A stretch of 64,000 nucleotides of DNA from UBA10649 sp037130755. Lineage in GTDB: Bacteria; Actinomycetota; Actinomycetes; S36-B12. The stretch is taken from assembly GCA_037130755.1 (NCBI GenBank), contig JBAXSI010000004.1, positions 32,386 to 96,385 on the forward strand, given 5' to 3'. Below the pieces are notes generated by a model. It ran no database searches and was not told the DNA's origin. It worked only from the letters and a program-made list of their open reading frames with translations. The position numbers were made by a program, and so were the translations under genes. Positions within the stretch are counted from its first letter, which is position 1. Each line of letters starts with the position of its first letter. This document shows, in pieces, positions 52,723-60,351 of this stretch.

Positions 52723-53796
52723 ATGCATGTCGTCCTGGCAGCCGGGGGCACCGCAGGTCACATCGAGCCGGCGCTGAACCTCGGCGACGCGATCACCCGA
52801 CTCGATCCGAGCGTCACGTTGTCGGTACTCGGGAGTGAGCGCGGGCTCGAAGGCACCCTCGTGCCGAGCCGGGGCTATGTGCTGGACACGGTTCCCAGCG
52901 TTCCGCTCCCGCGAAAGCCCAACGGCGACCTCCTGAGGCTAGGGCCCCGCCTGTCCAAGGCCGTGCGAGCCGCATCGGCGGCCCTGCAGGCACGAGGAGC
53001 CGATGTCGTTGTCGGCTTCGGCGGATACGCGGCCGTGCCGGCCTACCTCGCGGCACGTCGTGCTCACATCCCGATCGTCATCCACGAGTCGAACGCCCGT
53101 CCCGGGATCGCCAATCGCCTCGGCGCGCGTTTCACGCCGTACGTTTTCGAGACCTATCCCGGCACGATCCCGCGGGCCCGTCCCATGGGGGTGCCGCTGC
53201 GTCAGTCGATCGCCACCCTCGACCGCCAGGCCTCGCGGGCCGAGGGCCGGGCGTACTTCGGCTTGGACCCAGACCGTCCCACGCTCCTGGTCTTCGGCGG
53301 GTCACAGGGAGCCGTGCGCCTCAACGCCGTCGTCCGCGACGCGGTGCCCGCTCTCCACGCCGAAGGGGTGCAGGTCCTCCATTCCTTCGGCGGACGGAAC
53401 GAGCCGCCGTCGGCGCTGGCCGGATACGTGGCCCTGCCATACATCGACCGGATGGACCTTGCCTATGCGGCAGCTGACCTGGCGATGACGCGGGCGGGAG
53501 CGATGACCTGCGGAGAGCTCGCGGCGGTGGGCCTGCCGGCGATCTACGTGCCCCTGCCGATCGGCAATGGCGAGCAGCGACTCAACGCGCTGCCCGTGGT
53601 CGATGCCGGGGGCGGGATTCTGGTCGATGATGGCGAGATCAGCGCGGAGTGGCTCACCCAAACCGTCCTCGGCGTACTGCACGATGGGACAAGGCTGCGC
53701 TCGATGAGTGCAGCCTCGTACGGGTATGGGGTGCGGGACGCGGACGAGCAGTTGGCCCGCGTCGTGCTCGAGGCTGCGGCAGGAGGCAGGACGTGA
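52723..53796 (+). CDS. murG: UDP-GlcNAc:undecaprenyl-PP-MurNAc-pentapeptide GlcNAc transferase
   Basis: A 357-residue GT-B glycosyltransferase converting lipid I to lipid II at the inner membrane face. Motifs: the N-terminal AAGGTAGHIEPALNLGD, GFGGYAAVPAYLAA, IHESNARPGIANR, and in the C-terminal domain VFGGSQGAVRLN, ADLAMTRAGAMTCGELAAVG and NGEQRLNALPV. ATG 52723 lies four bases after the ftsW stop, one of the few non-overlapping junctions here; the stop overlaps the murC start as GTGA. Confidence 0.95.
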   Translation: MHVVLAAGGTAGHIEPALNLGDAITRLDPSVTLSVLGSERGLEGTLVPSRGYVLDTVPSVPLPRKPNGDLLRLGPRLSKAVRAASAALQARGADVVVGFGGYAAVPAYLAARRAHIPIVIHESNARPGIANRLGARFTPYVFETYPGTIPRARPMGVPLRQSIATLDRQASRAEGRAYFGLDPDRPTLLVFGGSQGAVRLNAVVRDAVPALHAEGVQVLHSFGGRNEPPSALAGYVALPYIDRMDLAYAAADLAMTRAGAMTCGELAAVGLPAIYVPLPIGNGEQRLNALPVVDAGGGILVDDGEISAEWLTQTVLGVLHDGTRLRSMSAASYGYGVRDADEQLARVVLEAAAGGRT

Positions 53797-55208
53797 CCGA
53801 GACGGGGTCCGGGACGGACCAAGGGCTCGGCCGGGTCCACATCGTGGGCATCGGCGGTGCCGGCATGTCCGGAATCGCCCGGATCATGGTGGCGCAGGGA
53901 ATGTCGGTGTCAGGCACGGATGCCAAGGACTCCCGTCGCCTGCAGGCGCTGAAGGCCATCGGTGTCGACGCCCGCGTCGGCCATGACGCTGACCTGGTCC
54001 GAGGACTGGACGCACTGATCTTCTCGACAGCCATCCCCGAGTCGAACGTCGAGCGCGTTGCGGCGCGAGAGCTCGGAATCCCCGAACTCAGTCGCGCCGA
54101 CGCACTGGCGACCGTCATGGCCGGCAGCCGCGGCGTCGCCGTCGCCGGTACCCACGGCAAGACCACGACCACGTCGATGCTCACTGTGGCGCTTCAGCAC
54201 TGCGGCGTCGACCCCTCTTTTGCGATCGGCAGTGAGCTCAACGAATCGGGCTCCAACGCGCACCTCGGTTCGGGTGAGATCTTCGTCGTCGAGGCCGATG
54301 AGAGCGATGGGGCCTTCCTCGCACTCGCACCCGAGGCGGCGATCGTCACCAACGTCGAGCCGGACCACCTGGACCACTGGGGCACGTTCGCCGCGATCGA
54401 GGAGGCGTTCGTCGAGTTCGCACTGGGTGTCCGCGACCGCGATGGCTTCCTCGTCGTGTGCAGCGACGACCTCGGCGGTGCCCGGCTGGCCACGCGTGCC
54501 AGGGAGCTCGGGGTCGACGTGCGCACCTACGGCGAGCGCAACGACGCGGACTACCGGCTTGCCGACGCCGCGATCAACGGGCTCGGCTGGACGTTCGACG
54601 TGGTGCACAACGGCGTCCGGCTGGGGCAGATCCAGCTGCAGGTGCCCGGGCGTCACAACGCGCTGAACGCGCTGGCGGCTTTTGCGACCGGCCTTGGGCT
54701 CAACCTGCCCGCTTCTGAGCTTCGGGAGGGGCTGGAGTCCTTCAGCGGCACCCGCCGTCGATTCGACTTCAAGGGGCAGGTCGACGACATCCGCGTCTAC
54801 GACGACTACGCGCACCACCCGACCGAGATCGAGGCGACGCTGCGGGCCGCGCGCGACGTGGTGGCCGGCGGCCGGGTCATCGTGGCCTTCCAGGCCCACC
54901 ACTACTACCGCACGGCGATGTTCACCGAGGAGTTCGGAGCGGCGCTGGGCCTCGCCGACGACGTGGTCGTCCTCGAGGTCTACGCGCCAGGCGAGACGCC
55001 CATCCCCGGAGCCAGCGGCCAGACCATGGCAGCCAACGTTCCGCTCGCCCCCGAGCATGTCGTGTTCGAGCCGTCGTGGTCTGCGGTGGCAGGTCATCTG
55101 GTCGAGCGCGCGCGCCCGGGCGACATCATCATGACGCTGGGTGCCGGTGACATCGGCATGATCGGAACCGAGGTCCTCGAGCAGTTGCGCGAGCGGGCGG
55201 CCGAGTGA
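53793..55208 (+). CDS. murC: UDP-N-acetylmuramate:L-alanine ligase
   Basis: A 471-residue Mur ligase that starts stem-peptide synthesis. Features are RVHIVGIGGAGMSGIARIM, the ATP loop VAGTHGKTTTTSML, EADESDGAFL, NVEPDHLDHWGTF, and the domain 3 segment VYDDYAHHPTEIEATL with FQAHHYYRT. GTG 53793 overlaps the murG stop and is preferred over upstream in-frame codons that lie in murG. The stop overlaps the ftsQ ATG (TGATG). Confidence 0.95.
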   Translation: MTETGSGTDQGLGRVHIVGIGGAGMSGIARIMVAQGMSVSGTDAKDSRRLQALKAIGVDARVGHDADLVRGLDALIFSTAIPESNVERVAARELGIPELSRADALATVMAGSRGVAVAGTHGKTTTTSMLTVALQHCGVDPSFAIGSELNESGSNAHLGSGEIFVVEADESDGAFLALAPEAAIVTNVEPDHLDHWGTFAAIEEAFVEFALGVRDRDGFLVVCSDDLGGARLATRARELGVDVRTYGERNDADYRLADAAINGLGWTFDVVHNGVRLGQIQLQVPGRHNALNALAAFATGLGLNLPASELREGLESFSGTRRRFDFKGQVDDIRVYDDYAHHPTEIEATLRAARDVVAGGRVIVAFQAHHYYRTAMFTEEFGAALGLADDVVVLEVYAPGETPIPGASGQTMAANVPLAPEHVVFEPSWSAVAGHLVERARPGDIIMTLGAGDIGMIGTEVLEQLRERAAE

Positions 55209-55924
55209 TGACCAGTCCCACACTCCAGACTGAGACGACCAAGGTGGACTTCACCGACAAGTACGCGCGTCGTCGCAGGCGCTGGCGCATGGCCCTCGGT
55301 GTGGTGGCAGTCGTCCTCGCCGTTGCCGCCGTGTGGCTCGTCTGGTTCTCCTCGGTGCTCGCCGTCAAGGTCGTTCGCGTCGTCGGAGCCGACGGTCCGC
55401 AGGGCAACGCGGTCCTGTCCGCCGCGCGGGTGCCGCTGGGCATCCCGATCGCGCGCGTCGATGCCGACGGCGCGCAGGCGTCGGTGCTGACGCTGCCGTG
55501 GGTGTCGTCAGCCGAGATCCGCCGAGGGTGGCCCAACGAGATCGTGATCGCCGTGACCTCGCGCACTCCCATCGCGGTCGATGCCAAGAGCAATCGGGCC
55601 GTCGACACGGAGGGCGTCGTCTTCGACGCCGCCGGGCCACTGCCGAAGCAACTGCCCAAGGTGGACGCCACGGGGGTCGGACTCACCTCGGCGATGGGTG
55701 TCCTCGCCTCCTTGCCACCGGACCTGGGCGTGAAGGTGGCGGCGCTGTCGGCCACCACTCGCGACGATGTCGACCTGGTCCTGCGGTCGGGTGTGAAGGT
55801 GCACTGGGGGAGCGCGGACCAGGGTGAGTTCAAGGTCCGGGTCCTCCGTGCGCTCATGCGCCAGAAGAAGGATGTCTACGACGTGACCGCCCCCGAACTC
55901 CCCACGACCTTCAGTGCGAAGTGA
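55208..55924 (+). CDS. ftsQ: Cell division protein FtsQ
   Basis: A 238-residue bitopic protein. The basic cytosolic end (KYARRRRRWRM) precedes a membrane helix (about residues 29-48), a POTRA domain (about 53-122; VKVVRVVGADGP, ARVDADGAQASVLTLPWV), and the FtsQ/DivIB beta domain with TPIAVDAKSNRAVDTEGVVF. FtsQ links FtsL to the rest of the divisome. ATG 55208 overlaps the murC stop; an adjacent GTG at 55205 is possible. It ends the tightly overlapped series; ftsZ follows after 184 bases. Confidence 0.92.
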   Translation: MTSPTLQTETTKVDFTDKYARRRRRWRMALGVVAVVLAVAAVWLVWFSSVLAVKVVRVVGADGPQGNAVLSAARVPLGIPIARVDADGAQASVLTLPWVSSAEIRRGWPNEIVIAVTSRTPIAVDAKSNRAVDTEGVVFDAAGPLPKQLPKVDATGVGLTSAMGVLASLPPDLGVKVAALSATTRDDVDLVLRSGVKVHWGSADQGEFKVRVLRALMRQKKDVYDVTAPELPTTFSAK

Positions 55925-55926
55925 AA

Positions 55927-55947
55927 CCCTCAAGTAGTACTTGAGGG
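55927..55947. promoter_or_regulatory. Perfect palindrome in the ftsQ-ftsZ leader, SoxR/MerR-box-like
   Basis: A perfect ten-base inverted repeat around one central base: CCCTCAAGTA, G, TACTTGAGGG. It begins three bases after the ftsQ stop. The inner CCTCAAGT...ACTTGAGG matches the arms of the well-known SoxR box, though with a 19- instead of 18-base dyad. As RNA it could also form an eight-base hairpin. Either an operator for ftsZ or an intercistronic hairpin is possible. Confidence 0.6.
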
Positions 55948-55965
55948 GAAAATCCCACTGTCACC

Positions 55966-55995
55966 TTGCGTAACAGGGTCGATTGGTTCTACCCT
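55966..55995 (+). promoter_or_regulatory. Candidate ftsZ promoter
   Basis: TTGCGT (55966-55971) and TACCCT (55990-55995) with an 18-base spacer, 114 bases before the preferred ftsZ start. Actinomycetes usually express ftsZ from promoters in this gap in addition to upstream readthrough. A GAGG-rich stretch (CCTCTTGTTGAGG, 56028-56040) lies in the predicted leader. Confidence 0.45.
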
Positions 55996-56108
55996 CCCGC
56001 CGGTTCTGGACAGGTTGGTTTCTCAGCCTCTTGTTGAGGTTGAGGGTTCAGGACCCCAGCACAGCCGACGGACCTGGCGTCCAAGGCACGAATGAAAGGG
56101 TGGCGGCC

Positions 56109-57224
56109 GTGGCGGCTCCGCAGAACTACCTGGCAGTGATCAAGGTCGTCGGCATCGGCGGCGGTGGCGTGAATGCCGTCAACCGCATGATCGAGGTCGG
56201 ACTCAAGGGCGTGGAGTTCATCGCCATCAACACGGACGCGCAGGCGCTCCTGATGAGCGATGCCGACGTCAAGCTCGACATCGGGCGCGAGCTCACGCGC
56301 GGCCTCGGTGCCGGCGCGAACCCCGAGGTCGGCAAGAAGGCCGCCGACGACCACATCGAGGAGATCGAGGAGGTGCTCAAGGGCGCCGACATGGTCTTCG
56401 TGACAGCGGGCGAGGGCGGTGGCACCGGAACCGGTGGCGCACCCGTCGTGGCGCGAGTCGCGCGATCCCTGGGCGCGCTCACGATCGGTGTCGTGACCCG
56501 ACCGTTCGGCTTCGAGGGCCGTCGTCGCCAGGCCCAGGCAGACACCGGCGTCGACAACCTCCGTGCCGAGGTCGACACGCTCATCGTCATCCCGAACGAT
56601 CGCCTGCTGTCGCTGGCCGATCGCAACATCAGCGTCATCGATGCCTTCCGCCAGGCCGACCACGTCCTGCTGCAGGGCGTGTCCGGCATCACGGACCTGA
56701 TCACGACCCCGGGCCTGATCAACCTCGACTTCGCCGACGTCAAGAGCGTCATGCACGGCGCCGGCTCCGCCCTGATGGGCATCGGTTCCGCACGTGGCGA
56801 GGACCGCGCCGTGGAGGCAGCGGAGAAGGCCATCTCCAGTCCGCTTCTGGAGGCCGGCATCGACGGCGCGCACGGCGTGCTCCTGTCGATCTCCGGAGGC
56901 AGCGACCTCGGCCTCTTCGAGATCAACGAGGCGGCCCGCCTGGTGAGCGATGCGGCCCACCCGGACGCGAACATCATCTTCGGTGCGGTCATCGACGACA
57001 CTCTCGGCGACGAGGTGCGCGTCACGGTCATCGCCGCCGGCTTCGACGGTGGCGAGCCCCCGGCCAAGCGCGGTGGTGGCTCGACGGCCCGACTGCGGGA
57101 GGAAGGCCACACCGGGGAGATCCCGGCCGTCGTGGCACCGACCACGCGCACGGCCCCCGCTCCGCGCACCATCGTGTTCGACGACTCAGACGACGACCTC
57201 GACATCCCCGATTTCCTGAAGTAG
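56109..57224 (+). CDS. ftsZ: Cell division GTPase FtsZ
   Basis: A 371-residue tubulin-like GTPase that forms the Z ring. The core begins QNYLAVIKVVGIGGGGVNAV; the GTP signature is AGEGGGTGTGGAPV (near residue 105), followed by the guanine-binding NDRLLSLADRN and the T7-loop NLDFADVKSVM with the catalytic Asp. A variable linker precedes the conserved tail DDLDIPDFLK, which binds SepF and other partners. GTG 56109 (MAAPQNYL) is the expected actinomycete start, with AAAGGG eight bases upstream; GTG 56100 is less likely. Cytoplasmic. Confidence 0.96.
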   Translation: MAAPQNYLAVIKVVGIGGGGVNAVNRMIEVGLKGVEFIAINTDAQALLMSDADVKLDIGRELTRGLGAGANPEVGKKAADDHIEEIEEVLKGADMVFVTAGEGGGTGTGGAPVVARVARSLGALTIGVVTRPFGFEGRRRQAQADTGVDNLRAEVDTLIVIPNDRLLSLADRNISVIDAFRQADHVLLQGVSGITDLITTPGLINLDFADVKSVMHGAGSALMGIGSARGEDRAVEAAEKAISSPLLEAGIDGAHGVLLSISGGSDLGLFEINEAARLVSDAAHPDANIIFGAVIDDTLGDEVRVTVIAAGFDGGEPPAKRGGGSTARLREEGHTGEIPAVVAPTTRTAPAPRTIVFDDSDDDLDIPDFLK

Positions 57225-57261
57225 TCGCCTGACGAACCACGACCCGCGAAACGGACCAGCC

Positions 57262-58032
57262 ATGGTGTCAATTGCCGAGGGGCTGGAGTTGACCTCGGCA
57301 CCCGGTGGCCGCCCTGCAAGATGGGCGGCCACCGGTCGTTCCGGGGGAGTCAGCTCACCGCCGTTCGATTCGCTGAACCTCGCTGACTACGTCGGGGACG
57401 ATCCTGAATCTGTCGTCGTCAATCGTGGGCGCATCGCCGTCGCCGTCGGCGTAGACCCGGCTCGTCTTTCGGTGATGGGCGCGGTTCACGGCGCTGACCT
57501 TGCCGTTGTCGAAGGCCCCGGCACGGTTACCGGCGTCGACGCACTGCTCACCCAAGTGCCCGACCTCGCGCTGCTCGCGCTCGGCGCCGACTGCATCCCC
57601 ATGGCGCTGATCGGGTCCGACGGTGTCACCGTGGCGGCGGTGCACTGCGGCTGGCGCGGACTGGTTGCCGACGTCGTGGCGGTCGCAGTCACCGCGATGC
57701 GCGACCACGGAAGCGACGTGGGGCGCGTCGTGCTCGGCCCGAGTGCCTGTGGCCGCTGCTACGCCGTCCCCGACGAACGCGCCAGTGAAGTCATGGCTCG
57801 CACGTCGCCAGCAGTGTCGGGTGCGGCGGTGAAGCGCAACGCTGATGGTCAGCCGGGCATCGACCTTCGCCTCGGCGTGACGGCACGGTTGGTTGAGCTC
57901 GGTGTGGCGGTCGACTCAATCTCCTACGCGGGCGGCTGCACGATCGAGGATGCAGCGCTGTTCTCCTACCGACGCGACCACGTCACCGGGCGTCAGGGAA
58001 TCGCCGTGTGCACGATCAGCGCCGGGGCGTGA
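57262..58032 (+). CDS. pgeF: PgeF/YfiH laccase-domain protein
   Basis: A 256-residue protein of the DUF152/YfiH family, found next to ftsZ in many bacteria. Reported activities are purine nucleoside phosphorylase-like chemistry and peptidoglycan-precursor editing. Metal and active-site residues are in VMGAVHGADLAVV, LLALGADCIPMAL, VAAVHCGWRGLVADVV and LGPSACGRCYAV. The N-terminal RWAATGRSGGVSSPPFDSLN matches the family. The start is uncertain: ATG 57262 adds ~20 residues before the conserved part and lacks a good ribosome-binding site. A 13-base-pair hairpin falls at codons 14-25. Confidence 0.9.
   Translation: MVSIAEGLELTSAPGGRPARWAATGRSGGVSSPPFDSLNLADYVGDDPESVVVNRGRIAVAVGVDPARLSVMGAVHGADLAVVEGPGTVTGVDALLTQVPDLALLALGADCIPMALIGSDGVTVAAVHCGWRGLVADVVAVAVTAMRDHGSDVGRVVLGPSACGRCYAVPDERASEVMARTSPAVSGAAVKRNADGQPGIDLRLGVTARLVELGVAVDSISYAGGCTIEDAALFSYRRDHVTGRQGIAVCTISAGA
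57302..57335 (+). other. Strong stem-loop at the ftsZ-pgeF boundary
   Basis: CCGGTGGCCGCCC (57302-57314), loop TGCAAGAT, then GGGCGGCCACCGG (57323-57335): a perfect 13-base stem with an eight-base loop, 78 bases after the ftsZ stop. It lies inside the pgeF reading frame. Without a U-run it resembles the bare stem terminators or attenuators often seen in GC-rich actinomycetes. Confidence 0.65.
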
Positions 58033-58053
58033 GTCATCAGGGAGGATGGACCC

Positions 58054-58770
58054 GTGGCGGACCAGCAGCGGCTAAGTGACATCGCGGTAGGGCTCGCGGA
58101 GGTGCGGGGTCGCATCGATGCGGCGCGCGCGGCAGCGGGGCGAGCTGACCGTGTGGACCTGGTGGTCGTCACGAAGACCTTCCCCGCGACCGATGTCGCG
58201 ATTCTGGCCGACCTCGGCATCACCGACATCGCCGAGAACCGCGACCAGGAAGCTCGGGCGAAGCGAGCCGAGGTGGAGGCACTCCAGACAGGCGGCAAGC
58301 TTCGCTGGCACATGATCGGCCAACTGCAGCGTAAGAAGGCAGGCTCCGTCGCGCAGTGGGCCGACGTGGTCGAGTCGGTCGATCGCCTTGAGCTCGTGGA
58401 CGCCCTCTCGCGCGCAGCCTTGACCCACGACCGTCAGCTCGACGTGCTTGTCCAAGTGGCTCTCGATCCGGTCTTCCGACCGGACCGAGGAGGCGCCGAC
58501 CCGTCAACGGCGTTGGATCTCGCGTCCGCGGTCGCATCCGAGCAGGGCCTGAATCTGTGCGGCGTGATGGGTGTTGCGCCGTGGCCGGGGGATCCGAGCG
58601 AGGCCTTCGAGCGGCTTCGAGCCCTCGCTGAGCAGGCCCGGATCCGATGGCCGGCGGCCACCACGATCTCCGCGGGCATGAGCGGCGACCTGGAGGAGGC
58701 CGTCGCATGCGGGGCGACACAGGTCCGCGTAGGGGGCGCGATACTCGGCCCGCGAGGTCCGGTGCAGTAA
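58054..58770 (+). CDS. YggS/PLPBP family pyridoxal-phosphate homeostasis protein
   Basis: A 238-residue alanine-racemase-like single-domain PLP protein. The cofactor lysine lies in DLVVVTKTFPATDV; then ENRDQEARAK, WHMIGQLQRKKAG, VESVDRLELVD, GVMGVAPW and the phosphate-binding SAGMSGDLEEAVACGATQVRVG. It buffers PLP rather than catalysing a dedicated reaction. The usual second-helix NYVQE-type motif is NRDQE here. The GTG start lies 21 bases after pgeF. This gene commonly sits between pgeF and sepF. Confidence 0.9.
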   Translation: MADQQRLSDIAVGLAEVRGRIDAARAAAGRADRVDLVVVTKTFPATDVAILADLGITDIAENRDQEARAKRAEVEALQTGGKLRWHMIGQLQRKKAGSVAQWADVVESVDRLELVDALSRAALTHDRQLDVLVQVALDPVFRPDRGGADPSTALDLASAVASEQGLNLCGVMGVAPWPGDPSEAFERLRALAEQARIRWPAATTISAGMSGDLEEAVACGATQVRVGGAILGPRGPVQ

Positions 58771-58858
58771 CGTCGGACCCGCCAGCGACGCTCAGCGCCG
58801 CTGTGCAAGCGCACCATCGAACCGCACGTTCAGGCTCAGAAGGGGAGGTCGACGGACC

Positions 58859-59440
58859 ATGGCTGGCGCGATGCGCAAGATGGCTGTCTATCTCGGCCTC
58901 GTCGAGGACACCCCAGAAGAGCCGTACGACGAGTACGACGACTACGAAGCCGCACGTCGGTCTTCGAGGGACTCGCGCAATGTGCGTGGCTACGATGACC
59001 GGCCCGAGGACCGGCCCGACGACCGCTACAGCAGCCGAAGCGTCCGCCCGATCCCGGACACGCGCGCAGTGCGCACCTTCCGCACCGACGCACCTGCGCC
59101 GGCCCGGCCCACCGCCGCACCCGCGCCCGACCGCCGGCCTGCCTACGCGCCCGCCCCCGACCTGACCCGGATCGAGACGATCCACCCGCGCAGCTACAAC
59201 GACGCGCGACGCATCGGCGAGCAGTACCGCGAAGGCGTGCCAGTGATCATGAACCTGTCCGAGCTCGAGGACAGCGACGCCAAGCGGATCATCGACTTCG
59301 CCGCAGGGCTCGTCTTCGGGATGCGTGGATCGATCGAGCGCATCACCAACAAGGTCTTCCTGCTGTCCCCGGTGAACGTCGATGCAGGCGATGCAGCACG
59401 CGCCCAATTGGCCGAGGACGGCTTCTTCAACCAGAGCTGA
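58859..59440 (+). CDS. sepF: Cell division protein SepF
   Basis: A 193-residue protein. The N-terminal amphipathic membrane-targeting helix is MAGAMRKMAVYLGLVED. A disordered acidic, Arg- and Pro-rich linker follows (residues 20-100). The SepF core has VIMNLSELEDSDAKRIIDFA, AAGLVFGMRGSIERI and FLLSPVNVD. SepF tethers FtsZ filaments to the membrane in organisms that lack FtsA, as in this cluster. AAGGGGAGG lies nine bases before the ATG, the strongest ribosome-binding site in this region. Confidence 0.95.
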   Translation: MAGAMRKMAVYLGLVEDTPEEPYDEYDDYEAARRSSRDSRNVRGYDDRPEDRPDDRYSSRSVRPIPDTRAVRTFRTDAPAPARPTAAPAPDRRPAYAPAPDLTRIETIHPRSYNDARRIGEQYREGVPVIMNLSELEDSDAKRIIDFAAGLVFGMRGSIERITNKVFLLSPVNVDAGDAARAQLAEDGFFNQS

Positions 59441-59506
59441 TCCGTCAGCACCGCACGTCACCGACCACACCGACCGCCCGACGACATCGACTAGGGGAGC
59501 ATCGCG

Positions 59507-59791
59507 ATGAGCGCCGTCGGCCAAGTGGTTGCGACGGTCCTGTGGCTCTACTGGATCGTCCTCATCGGTCGCCTCGTTCTGGACCTCGTGCAGGTCTTCG
59601 CGCGCAGCTGGACCCCACGCGGCCCGCTTCTTCTTGTAGCCGAGGCGATCTACACCCTCACGGACCCGCCCCTGAACCTGCTGCGGCGGATCATCCCGCC
59701 GGTCCGCCTCGGGTCAGTGCAGTTCGACCTGGCGTTCCTCATCCTGCTCATCGGACTGCAGATCCTCATTAGCCTTGCCCTGACGATCTAG
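59507..59791 (+). CDS. YggT/YlmG family membrane protein
   Basis: A 94-residue protein with two membrane helices (about residues 8-28 and 72-92). The YggT core YTLTDPPLNLLRRIIPP lies between them. YlmG-type proteins sit next to sepF across Gram-positive bacteria and are linked to division or membrane organisation; no biochemical activity is established. TAGGGGAGC precedes the ATG. It lies 66 bases after sepF and 17 before divIVA. Confidence 0.9.
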   Translation: MSAVGQVVATVLWLYWIVLIGRLVLDLVQVFARSWTPRGPLLLVAEAIYTLTDPPLNLLRRIIPPVRLGSVQFDLAFLILLIGLQILISLALTI

Positions 59792-59808
59792 ACGAAGGGA
59801 CCTGACCG

Positions 59809-60351
59809 ATGCCTTTGACCGCCGCCGAGGTGCGCGCCACCAAGTTCTCCACGACTCGGATGCGTTCGGGCTACGACATGGACGAGGTGGATGCCTTCCT
59901 CGACATCGTGGAGGCCGACGTCGCCAAGTACTCAGACGATGTCCAGCGGTCCCGCGATGGCGAGGCGGTGCTCCGTACGCAGTGCGACCAGTTGCAGGCC
60001 CGTCTCACTGCCACCGAGCAGCGCCTCGAGGACGCGCAGGCCGAGCTCGCGGAGCTTCAGGCTGGACGCGCCCACCAGACCGAGCCCGTCGTCCTTCCGG
60101 CCACGTATGCGAATGCGGAGGTCTACCCCGTAGCGGCGCCGTTCGCCAGCGAAGCGAAAGCCGGCCCGCCGGTGCTGTCCGACGCCGACGCGGCAGCGAT
60201 TGCCGCCGACCCTGAGGCATCCTCTGTCCTTGCCATCGCCGAACGGCAGGCCGACGAGATCGTTCGCTACGCGAAGACTCGTGCAGAGGCGATCAAGGGC
60301 ACCGTGCGCACGATGCTTGCCGACCAGATCGGCCTCATCGACCGCGTCTAG
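59809..60351 (+). CDS. DivIVA-domain protein
   Basis: A 180-residue DivIVA/Wag31-type protein. The N-terminal lipid-binding and dimerisation domain reads MPLTAAEVRATKFSTTRMRSG followed by YDMDEVDAFLDIVEAD. A coiled coil follows (about residues 35-88), then an Ala/Pro linker and a second short coil (VLAIAERQADEIVRYAKTRA). DivIVA marks negatively curved membrane at poles and septa, and in actinomycetes directs apical growth. It is shorter than Wag31 (about 260 residues), so some pole-specific function may lie with another paralogue. Its TAG stop shares the bases CTAG with the ileS stop on the other strand. Confidence 0.9.
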   Translation: MPLTAAEVRATKFSTTRMRSGYDMDEVDAFLDIVEADVAKYSDDVQRSRDGEAVLRTQCDQLQARLTATEQRLEDAQAELAELQAGRAHQTEPVVLPATYANAEVYPVAAPFASEAKAGPPVLSDADAAAIAADPEASSVLAIAERQADEIVRYAKTRAEAIKGTVRTMLADQIGLIDRV

